Source: Liolophura sinensis (Eukaryota; Mollusca; Polyplacophora; Chitonida; Chitonidae). From it: a DNA stretch of 64,000 nt. Below are positions 22,118-33,900 of the stretch, one piece after another. The notes under the pieces were generated by a model, which saw nothing but the letters and a program-made list of their open reading frames with translations, was not told where the DNA came from and did no database searches. The position numbers were made by a program, and so were the translations under genes. Numbering within the stretch: position 1 is the stretch's first letter; each line of letters opens with the position of its first letter. The stretch is from contig NC_088305.1 in NCBI RefSeq assembly GCF_032854445.1, forward strand, positions 26,310,628 to 26,374,627. Direction: 5' to 3'.

Positions 22118-22509
22118 GGGCGAAATTTGATAGTTGTTCATGGTGAGAAATGTTACCCAGTGTATTTTGGTGACTAAATCGGTTTCTGCTCAAGATTTTG
22201 GAATAGTTTTCACTTAGCAATCTGTAAAACTTATTGATCTAGGATAAGAAAGTGATATTAGTTAACAAATATAGATCTGCTAGACGCTGTTTATTCCAAA
22301 GCTGTGAGATTTGAGCTGTCGAAATCACTTTCGTTTTCACTTCAGCTCTGGAAAGTTATATTCAAACGATCAGTATGGATACGCCATGTGTTTCATAGAT
22401 GTTTTTAGGATGTCTTAATGTTGATTGATGTTGTTTTCTTTGGAAAGGTATATAAATTATGGCCTGCTAGTAGTTGTGGAGTGGGGTAACTCTGATCGAA
22501 CATTATATT

Positions 22510-22828
22510 TGCGAGAGTTACGGAGAAACAGCCCCAAATGTGTCGGATTGACAGCAAGGAACACTAACCTCAGTTCACACGCGCATTAAACCTTCCCTAG
22601 CATAAACTGATGTCAACCTCATGTTTATACAAAACTAACCTGTTGTTAGGTTGTCAGAATTAAAAACAGTCCACTAATAACTCACTAACCGCTGTGGTAC
22701 ATGCTCGCAAAATGTGTTTACTATGCTAGGGAAGATTTGATGCGCGTGTGAACGGTGGTGAATGTTACTTACTGTCAGTCTGACACATTTAGGGTTGTCA
22801 TGGCTGTTTCTCTCTGTAACTCTCGCAA
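22510..22828. repeat. Imperfect inverted repeat (foldback element)
   Basis: The left arm 22510-22608 (tgcgagagttacggagaaac, ttcacacgcgcattaaacct, ccctagcata) pairs with the right arm 22721-22828 (tatgctagggaag, atgcgcgtgtgaac, gtaactctcgca). The spacer is about 110 bp. No coding capacity. Confidence 0.8.
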
Positions 22829-23125
22829 CTGCGTATCCTAGTACCATCAAGATGGACTCAGTGTGCTATTGTGCTTTTTTAAAATTCTGACATTCATCGT
22901 AGCACTGAGTTCATTGCCGACTGTCAAACAAGCATGGTGTGGATTTAAAACTGCTATCTCATGGGTGTCTCTCTCCGTAACTATTACAACCGCGTTCCCT
23001 GGTACTATCTAGATGGACTTGGTGTGCTATTGTGCCATTTTAAAATTCTGACATTCATTGTAGCACTGAGTCCATCGCCCACTCTCAAAAAACATGTTCT
23101 GGATTTAAAACTGCCATCTCCTTCC
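22806..23125. repeat. Tandem duplication of about 160 bp
   Basis: Two copies, about 22806-22965 and 22969-23125, both with tctctccgtaact-like starts, ggtgtgctattgtgc, ttttaaaattctgacattca, tgtagcactgagt and tggatttaaaactgc. Copy 1 begins inside the right arm of the foldback. Confidence 0.8.
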
Positions 23126-24919
23126 CACTTATGGCAATCTAACTCACTTCCTGTGCTCATTAATATGTAATTTTATGGTGGAATCTCTAATAATATCCTC
23201 ACCTATGAAATTAACAACTCGCTGCCTACCATAAATCACACAGAGTTTAGTTAAAAATTTCTGGCTGTAAAGTTTAGCTGATTTGAGTTGTTGGAGAAGA
23301 TGACAGGGAAGAGTGATCAGCACCCAGCTGTGCAGTAATCTCGAGTGACCATCTGGCTGCTGGCCCTCACCACATGGGGTACACTCCCCAGGCGTGGACT
23401 GAAAGAAGGGTGATTATACATCCACTAGGCTATCTAGACCATCATTAAAATGTTGTTTGTTGTGTGTAACAAGCCATTGACTTGTTCTCAATGTTGGGTC
23501 TGTCGGTCATGGAAAAAAAATTTTTTTTTGGACCCGTGAAATAACTTGCACAAAATGATCTAAAATTTCCGCACTGTTTGAATTTATGGCGACATGATGT
23601 GAGATATTAGCAATCCTCCATCCCCCATTAAACTTCATGAAGGCTTAGCTTGTTAATCCGCACCCTATAGGGATCAACTACCGTACTTGACAATAAGGCT
23701 TAAAGATTTTCCAACCAGTCACACCTTTGTTTTTACTCATGAATTAAAGTGAATAAAGTATCTGGCGACAATTGCAACAAACCTGCATATTCCAAAAATG
23801 TTGATGCCAAACAGGCTACTTGAGGTATTACTTCTCAGGTTGACAAGCTAAATTTGCAGGTTATACTTGCTGGCCTCGATTAAGTGGGTGAATGCTTAAT
23901 TGTTCAGGTTACGTGAAGGTTGCCCAATGATAACATTATCCGCGGAACAGTTTTGTCCATTCACAGCCCTGTAATTAAATGTAACTGTATTTCAGCGATA
24001 TAAGTCTGATTGGTAAGTATCAGTCTTCAAGCTCTCGTAAAATAGCAGTTGAGTTTGCCACGTCTCACGCCCGTGTTATTTTGATACAATTCAAACTCTC
24101 CTCCCATTGCAGAAGAATTCTATTCTTCTACCTTATCAAATCAGTTACCTTCAGTTCAACACAGAGAATACATTTTGGAAAAGTTTCCGAAACTATGTAT
24201 ACCACGTGTTCTAACCTCGTTCTCACATTGTTGTGACAACTGATTGCCATGCACTGGACTGAGAACTCAGTCATGTGCACATAAATGTCTACAGGTAACT
24301 GACAGCTTACCGATTTCAGCACTGACCAATTATATGCATTTATTTTGATTGACCCGCCCCATGGAATTGTTACGATTGTGAAATCTCCTGCCGAATCTAG
24401 ACTAGCAGACGGGGTTCCATTAATTTAGATGAAGCCAGGTTCTCAGTGAAATGCATGTACAGTAATTTTTGTGAGACCACTATGGAGTTTGATACTAAAC
24501 CATTTCAGTTAAGCCATGTAGTCATGTATTTCAGTGGTATACGCAACACATGTAACCCATTTACAGTGAGTAAAATTCGACACATCAGGTGGTCAGATGG
24601 TGTCTTCTGAACTATGTTGAAACTTCAAAGACTTTACACAGCGCTGTGCGAAAGGTTGGTATTAGTCATGATATCAATACAACTCATTGTTTTACATCTG
24701 AACACTCAATAGGTTATAGTTTACACTCCACAGGTATCTACTGTATGGCCATAACTACATGCATATACTTGTGGCTTAAACTGGGTCCCTCAGTTAACAG
24801 GTTAACATGAACGCTTATAAACTAGGCCCAACAAAATGACATGCAGGTTGAGAAGTATTTGCATATGCCACAACCAATCAGCGCAGTTTTTAAACTTAAG
24901 TTTTTTTGTTTTATTGCAG

Positions 24920-24994
24920 CTGAAAACTTTCACTTTGTCACCATGAAAGGCCGTGCTTCTAAAAGGAAATCTTTAGAAACTGGAGGAATCAAAG
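24920..24994 (+). CDS. FANCD2: FANCD2 exon 1 (start codon exon)
   Basis: Acceptor attgcag at 24918-24919 shows that an upstream noncoding exon exists; coding begins at 24943 (MKGRASKRKSLETGGIK). Donor gtacag. Residues 1-18. Confidence 0.85.
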
Positions 24995-27900
24995 GTACAG
25001 GTCTTGTTGCTTTTGTAAATGATTTTCAACTATTCGCATCAGACGATTGTTTTCATTTTCTGGGGTTTTTTTGGTTCAGGGAAAACCCATTGTATAACTG
25101 AAATACCCTTGAGTACAGTGTAAAACATCAAATAAATAAATAGATATAAACTGAAACATCAATACTTTTATCCTGCTGGAGGTATTACAGATGTACCTAC
25201 CTGCCTATAAAATAACTTGATTCTGAGAATTTCTCGATCGTAATTGAAGAAAATACAAGCAAAATTCCCTCATGATTTATGTGACCTTCAATTGTTCGCA
25301 ATTTGTCACCAATATATGTGCGAAATGCATCCAGGGTTTTGCCCGCGTTCTGCCTGGTTTCCTCCCATTGGTGCTTCAAATACCAATCAAATAAATAAGT
25401 AAAGAAATCAAAATGCATTGATAACAGTTTGGTGTGGTTGTTAAAATAATATTTTCTTTATTTGATTATTTCTCTCTACTATGTCTATTAACTTGACTGT
25501 CATTTCAGCAAAAAGAGGAAAAGTGACAGAAGAGAATGACAATGTCTACCGAATTGATTCTGTGTTTTGTGACCTTGTCTCAAAGTCTGGGTTGACCTTG
25601 AGAACTGGGAAAGGGCCTAACACGTTGAGTAAGTAATTATTGAGCTACAATGATTCTTGTTTTCTCGGGGAAACAAAAATGTAGACTTGACTTAGTAGGG
25701 AAGTCTTGTCATGTAGACAGGATGACGTTTATCCTTGTCAATTTAGTTTTAAGTCAGATCATATCATAGTTTGGAGACGTGTGCATAGAATGATCGGTTG
25801 TGGGAGGTACATATATGTTGATGCATGAGGCTGGTGAAATATGCAAGTGTGATTTAGAAAACAGGAATTAACCTTTGCATGAAAAACAGAAGGTGGATTT
25901 CTCCAGGCTCTAGCAGTTTTCATCACTGCAACTGAAGGGATATCTGTCCTGAGTGAAAAACATTTAAAAGCTACATGAAAAGGTACTCTAAAAGAAATGT
26001 TATAGTTTTAGGGAAATGAAACAAACTGTGCCGAGGAAATGAACAACAAATAGTTTTTTTTTTTTTTTCCATCTTCTTATAACGCGTCTATGCATGTTTT
26101 CCATGAACAATCTGAAATGGCATTACTGAAGAACTTTTTGGGAAGGCAGGAAAAACTTAGCTTTTTTAGAAAAAAGGGTTCTATATTGAGGAATATTTTA
26201 TATGCTGATATATATGTATTTTAGGTATATTTGCGGTCAATGTTAGGAAGTTAACATGAAGTCTGCCACTATATATATGTAGAAAAAAATGATATAGGAC
26301 ACAATTATCACAAAAAAATATGTAAAAAGTTCTGTAAAGCTTTGAAAGCCTTGAAGGTGAAGTTCAGTATTGGGGATATGGCACTGACAGACAATTCACT
26401 CCATGTTGTAGAAGCCCTTATGAACTTGGCCAGTCACCAGTGCTGAAAGCGTCGTGTGATACTTGGCTGTCAAATCAAAATGCGTATCAGCTTTTGATTA
26501 TCAGTGTGGTTTCTTATAGTGGATAGACAGATATCAATGCAATAAATTGGATTGTGCGGTTAGTTTAATTGTTAAACTGATGCATTTTGAACCACACCTT
26601 TATAAGGAGGGAACTGAAAACGGCTGCCCATGTCACTATGCGTACATGTACAAACCGCCTCAGGAGAGTGATGGCATGACTTTTTTTTTTCCAGAGCAGT
26701 GTCAGATTAATTACAAAAATATCTTCCCAAAATGTGAATGAAAGAGTCTGTTATCCGTCAGAAGGCCTTGCTGTGTTCAGTAGACCCAGCTAGGCCCAAT
26801 GCTTACACCCATACAAGACGAGCAGATCACTAAAACATAACACTCGTGTCCACGAACATCGCCCTGACTGAGCGCCAAAAGAAAAGAAACATGGGCCCTT
26901 TGAAAACGGAGCAGAGCTGATACTCTTTGGTTGGATATCGTGAATGCCTTTTTATCCGCGGGCATAAATTTCATGGATTTGGTAAGAAGACACATTCGTG
27001 GAAATCAACTTTCGCGGATCTTAACAGAATTTTTGGACACCTGATCAAACTTCAATACAGAAATGTCAAGTAATAAAACAACTCAAGCATTGAAGTAACA
27101 ATGTTATCATTTAAGCTTGTTTTTACCTGCAAGATGTGGCAAAAATTCTATACAATACAGTAACTTGATAAGACATGGGAAGTTAATCCTCCTAAGCTTT
27201 TAATCTTTTGAAGACTGTTAATCTTTATAAGATGAAGCCCTTACCTGCTGTGTTAGCAAATATTTATGTCACTCACTCTGGGAGACGACGAAAGATTGAA
27301 TGTGATATAAATAAATCCCACTGTTTAATTCTCATGCATCAGCAGTGTGAGTGAAACTTTGAGTGAACTGTGATAGATCTGAGTAAATTTCTCAGAAATC
27401 ATCATTATGAAAAGAAAGTTTGAAGTGCGGAAACCGCTGAGCGATGTATCGAGCACATGGGAAAGGTGATCTGACTGGGAGGCAAGTACAGTCTCTCTCA
27501 TCGTATGTATATCGTATCACGTACGCACGCCCGGTACAAATTATCTCTAACCATGGCAATAAATCAACAACAACGTCGCATTCTGGTGATACTTAGACGG
27601 AGCTAAGCCTCCTTGAAAGAAACCGAGAATAACTGATGGTCAATTAAGCTACATTCTAATTAGGTATTTCTAATTAACATGTTTGAAAAAGTATTAGAAC
27701 TGTAGTGGTTGTTAACCAATTTATAACTGCAACGTACGCTACATTAATAAATTACTTACGTGGGTTCTATATTCAATAGCACTTACTTTCGCAGAAACGT
27801 GTCTGCTGCGAAATCTGCGAATGTTAGTACCACGTGAATTAAAAGGCATTTACTGTGTCAGGTGTTTTTCTTTGTTTTTTCCCATTGTCACATTTTTTAA

Positions 27901-30900
27901 TACCGATGGTACGGGAGAGCTCTTGGGTTTTGTGATGTCACACTAGATAGCTGTAACATGACAAAATGGCGTCACCAAATGAGTGGCTCGGCATTGACGA
28001 TTGTTTGCTATTTATTCTGTAGAATTTTTTAAGATATTTTTAGAACATTTCTGGAATACTACTTTATTAACTAATTCACCTTTATTGGCTGACTTAATGT
28101 TCACTTTAAGACTGAGTACTTAGGGAGCCTGAGGAAATCAGTTTAAACCTATACATACACCCAAAGAAGAAAGCTGAGAATCTTTTTTCATTTTTGTACA
28201 AATTAGAACACTAAAGCACTTTTTTTCAGAGAAATTTAAGCATGCAGTTATTACGGAAATGATGCAAGCTTCATAAAACAGTGCAAATTGTTTTTCTACA
28301 CTGCATAGTTCTCAGAAGGTTTCAAAATATTGATCATAGTGGTGATTGAAAAGGTTGAAGAATTTGTGTGTATAATATTCAATATTATAATTGTAATAAT
28401 AATAATATATATGTTCCAATGGATACATGTTTGTTTCAGAATTAAAAACTAAAGTAATAAGTACTTCAAATCCACAACTTTCTGTGATTATTGCTAATAA
28501 ATATAAAGAAATGCAAACCAAACATTTCATATATCCTTTCAAGTAATTTTTTCGAGCATGTCATGTAGCCTGGTTGTTTGATGTTTGATAACAGTGTGTA
28601 GTCTGTTTCTATTACTGTTCCTAGGTGTATACCAGGCTGTGTTCCAGAGAGACCTCAGGCTTAACATGAAGTCCAAGAATGATCAGAGGAAGGTATGTGT
28701 AGACCATGCATACAGAACCTTTCCAGGAACTAAGTTATCTCCCTTAGCCAGCTCTGCGCTTGTATAGCAGTGCCAGTTATACCTTTTCAATGTTGCTGGA
28801 GAAGTTATTTATGAAAACCATGAAGGCCCTAATTTTCCCCGCAAAATTTATTATTTCAAAATTTTTTGGGATCGAATTTATGGGTGAAGAGGAGTAATGA
28901 TTTGTGTTTCATTTACTCTTGCAAATAGACTTTTGAAATAATAAATTTTTGGAGGAAAATTACTATTTCTGAAGTATTGTGTTTGCAGAAGGCGCCTAGT
29001 TTCACTTTTACCTCCCTTTACAAACTGTGCCAGTTCTGATGGCTATACCTTCTCAATCAGTGTATCAAATTTTGTGCCAAGAATACTTGTTTATTGATTT
29101 ACTGGAATGGCGTTTTACAATGTACTCAAGGATATTTCACTTCAGAATTATGGTGGGAGGAAAACGGGCAGAGCCCGGGGGAAACCCACAACCACCCGTA
29201 GGTTGTGACAAGACCTTCCCGGAGAGGAGGCCAGTATGAGCTGGACTTCATGCATTAGTGGGAGGCTCCAGGTTCATTGCACCGCGCTGTGCTAATCCCC
29301 TCCGCCACAGAGGCCTCCTAAGAATACTTATGCCTCCACTTGTAATATCACGTCGTGAATGTGCTCTTGTAGTTTTCTATCGTGTGATTAAATGATTGAT
29401 TATGGCATAAAACCACCTCAGCAATATTTGAGCTATGTCGTGGTGCAGATAGAGTATGTAAGAATGAATGATTATGGCTTAAGACCACCTCAGCAATATT
29501 TGAGCTATGTCGTGGTGCGGATAGAGTATGTAAGAATGATTGATTATGGCTTAAGACCACCTCAGCAATATTTGAGCTATGTGGTGTGGATAGAGTATGT
29601 AAGAATGATTGATTATGGTTTAAGACCACCTCAGCAACATTTGAGCTAAGTCGTTGTGAGGAGAGAGTATGTAAGAATGATTGATTATGGCTTAAGACCA
29701 CCTCAGCAATATTTGAGCTATGGCGTGGTGAGGATAGAGTATGAATGAGTGAATGATTGATTATGGCTTAAGACCACCTCAGCTATATTTGAGCTATGGT
29801 GTGGTGAGGATAGAGTATGTAAGAATGAATGATTATGGCTTAAGACCACCTTAGCAATATTTGAGCTATGGCGTTGTGAGGATAGAGTATGAATGAATGA
29901 AAGATTATGGCTTAAGACCACCTCAGCAATATTTGAGCTATGTCGTGGTGAGGATAGAGTATGTAAGAATGAATGATTATGGCTTAAGACCACCTCAGCA
30001 ATATTTGAGCTATGTCGTGGTGGGGATAGAGTATGTAAGAATGATTGATTATGGCTTAAGACCACCTCAGCAATGTTTGAGCTGTGTCGTGGTGAGGATA
30101 GAGTATGTAAGAATGATTGATTATGGCTTAAGACCACCTCAGCAATATTTGAGCTATGTCGTTGTGAGGATAGAGTATGTAAGAATGAATGATTATGGCT
30201 TAAGACCACCTCAGCAATGTTTGAGCTGTGTCGTGATGAGGATAGAGTATGTAAGAATGAATGATTATGGCTTAAGACCACCTCAGCAATATTTGAGCTA
30301 TGTCGTGGTGAGGATAGAGTATGTAAGAATGAATGATTATGGCTTAAGACCACCTCAGCAACATTTGAGCTATGTCGTTGTGAGGAGAGAGTATGTAAGA
30401 ATGATTGATTATGGCTTAAGACCACCTCAGCAATATTTGAGCTATGTCATGGTGAGGATAGAGTATGTAAGAATGAATTATTATGGCTTAAGACCACCTC
30501 AGCAATATTTGAGCTATGTCGTGGTGAGGATAGAGTATGTAAGAATGAATGATTATGGCTTAAGACCACCTCAGCAATGTTTGAGCTGTGTCGTGATAAG
30601 GATAGAGTATGTAAGAATGAATGATTATGGCTTAAGACCGTCGTGAGGAGAGAGTATGTAAGAATGACTGATTATGGCTTAAGACCACCTCAGCAATATT
30701 TGAGCTATGTCGTGGTGAGGATAGAGTATGTAAGAATGAATGATTTTGGCTTAAGACCACCTCAGCAATGTTTGAGCTATGTCGTGGTGAGAATAGAGTA
30801 TGTAAGAATGATTGATTATGGCTTAAGACCACCTCAGCAATATTTGAGCTGTGTCGTGGTGAGGATAGAGTATGAACCTGACTAAGTTTGGTGTCTTCAG

Positions 30901-33900
30901 GTGATTGATGAGTTCATGGATGGATTACAGACTTACCTAGAGGAAGCTGGCAGGTGAATATTTACCTTATTTTGATTGAAGGATGGTTGCCGATTGGTTG
31001 AGTGGACACAGTGGTTGCGTATAGTAGTACATGTTAACCAGACTAGCATAAAGCATACAAATAAAGGAACTCGAAAATGAAGATTAACAAATTATGGTTT
31101 TCGTTTAGGTGAAGACAGCTACGCCAAGAGACAAACAAGAAAGTTTTTACTTTGTTCCCTTCCTTTTCTAACCACTCTATTTTATGCATATTTTCTGCCT
31201 CGGAACTGTCTGCTGCACACCTTCTGTGATAAATTAAGCCACCTGGTGGTATATCATGTGACCCATTAGGTGTTTTTTTTTTGGTTGAATATTGTGATAA
31301 ATTATGGTATACATGCAATTGTGATGAAAATAATACTAAAATGGTTCGTTTTTTTGTCAATAAAGATACAAGCTTCATGAAAAATATCAACATGAAACAC
31401 ACTCAACACACTCAGCACATAGTTCTGTCAAAATGCTTCAAGATATTGTTGTATAAATTTTGAAAAATTAGGGTAGTTTTTGTTAAAATATTTCTAACAA
31501 AGACCTCCAGCTTCAGAACAACAGTGGGCAGAAAATCAAACACTGTTTCGATTGATTAAACTTACTTCTCTGTTTAACTGTTTCAGATTTCATTGGAGCT
31601 TGCTGCCCACAGAAGTATCACCTGATTCTGAGGCCAGGTAAAAGAACTGACTCTACATTTTAATAGGTAAAGTGAACATAAAGTCAGCCACTAAAGCTGA
31701 ATTCATTAATAAAGTAGTATTCCAGAAATGTTCTAAAATATTTTTAAAATTCTACACCGCTTATCAACAAAATAAATAGCAAGCAATCGTCAGGACCTAG
31801 CCACTCATTTGTTGACACCATTTTACTGCAGTAACCTGTCCAACATGTAGGCATTGTGACACGCGTTCCCTGTCTATAAATGTGTGGTTCAAGATGCATC
31901 GGTGTAACACTTAAACTAACCGCAAAATCCAATTTATTGCACCAATATCTGTGTATCCATTATAAGAAACCACACTGACAATCGAGAGCTAATAGGTGTT
32001 TTATCGTGACAGCCAATCACCACATGGTGCTTTCAGGGCTAGTGATTGGCCAAGTTCTCAACTTCTCAGAGTGAATTGTCCGTCAGTGCCATATCCCCAG
32101 TGCTGAACTTCATCTTTGCAGCTTTCAAAACTTGTTACATATTTTTGTGTGATAACCGTGTCCTATATCATTTTTTCTATGTACATATAGTGGCAGACTT
32201 TATATTCGCTTTAATTTTAATGATCATGTTTGAAGAGTTAATAAAATTTCCAGTTTATTTCAGAGAACTGACAGAAACAAGCAGAACAGATCAGTAACAG
32301 GCATTCATAGTTATCTCCCTTTAATCATCATCATGACAAATTTGTTTGTTAGCTTGTAGTAGTATTACATCATTGGTTTCTCAGACACGAAAGAATATTG
32401 ATTGTTAAACAATACATGCCATTTGCATTTATTGAACTTGGTGACTTTGCAGCATAAAGAGAGGGTTGGTCGCTATGGGACATCATATTTGATATCTGTG
32501 GCATAATATGCTAGTGCGATAGAACTTGGTTGAGAATTTCATGACGTTTAAACGTAGTTCAACATCACTTTAATCATATCATGACTTAGTCTCTTTCAAA
32601 TATATTTCCTGTGATATGATTGGTGTGATTACAAGTAAACAAATTCTTGAAGATTAAGGGGAGACAACTACGCATGAATTTGCTGATTTATGCGAGAAAT
32701 TTTAGGTCATTTATGGTAGTCCAAATCTGGTGCGATCAAAGCTGCAACTGCAAGGGTTTTCCTGCATGTAACAGTAAACATGTTGTGGACATTCCATGTT
32801 CACAACTTTAGCAGTGTAAAATAATGTATATTTTCTTGTGAAAAAAATGAAAAAGAGTTTGAATATGTTTATCAAAACACATGATTCCTCTAGATTTGGT
32901 TTACGGGAATGATGATAAGAATCAAGATTCCTGCAAAGTAAGGCCCTGATTTGCTACAGAAAACTAAAGTGCAGTCACATGTTCTCTTATTTAGTGTTAG
33001 ACGTGGGAAACAGGACTGTCTTGTCCGTCTACTCCTGGGCATTGATGCTGTACAGGTAAGTTAAGTTTAATTTTGTGTACTCATTCACGTCTTTCAATCA
33101 CAAGGACATGAGGTCTCATTAGCAGCAACAGCCATTTTTTTTCTATGCGCTACATGGCGAAAACGTCGCCACTTTACAACACAAACATGCAGATGTCCTG
33201 GGGAAAGTATTAGTGCCATTACAGTTAGCTCGCATTCACCTATGCTATCTGTGACTCTTGTCACATATAGCACAATTGGTTCAACAGTAAGGTCGATTTG
33301 ATTCGTCAGTTTACCAACAGTTGTTGCCATGGCAGCCCTCAATTCACGCATCTAGGAGAATGCAAGTTATATGAAAAGAACAGACATAATGCCATCATAG
33401 CTTATCAGTTTTACCAAGGTTTTCAGCACTTCTCTTTGCATTTCAGAGGAAAAGTTATTCCTAAAGCATCCTTTGAAAATGTGGGAGATTTTTTGATGTT
33501 CATGGTTTCATGTCATAAAGTGCAACTTTCCATTATTAGGCAGTTTGAGAAGAACAGTTTTGTACTGAGTCTGAAACTCAATCAGTAGAGAACACCTTGT
33601 GGTTGGTAATGGATTTATTTGATTGGTGTTTTACGCCGTACTCAAGAATATTTCACTTATACGACAGTGGCCAGCATTATGGTGGGAGGAAACCGGGCAG
33701 AAACCGTGGGGAACCCATAACCATCCGCAGGTTGGTGGCAGACCTTCCCACGATGGTGGAGTTGGTAACTGCACGTACAAAAGTTTCAAATTTTGTTTGG
33801 TCAGGTGAGTGTTGCTTGTCAGGAATGGTATTATGATACTAAGCAATGAATGACCCATTATAAACATACCCCATAACCATGACACGCTGTGTTCAGGCTG

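Larger units (their letters stand above)
19470..24919. other. Interval between TTLL4 and FANCD2, probable divergent promoter region
   Basis: No coding exon could be supported. Holds a SINE tail (20175-20262), two long imperfect inverted repeats (20421-20772 and 22510-22828), a duplicated 160-bp segment (22806-23125), CCAAT boxes, E2F-type sites and a YY1-type site. The missing 5' exon(s) of both genes should lie here. Confidence 0.6.

Noticed and set aside
29718-30646. Overlapping ORFs of 235-249 codons on both strands
   Set aside because: Both are translations of the 72-bp tandem array, whose period is a multiple of three; they lie in FANCD2 intron 3.
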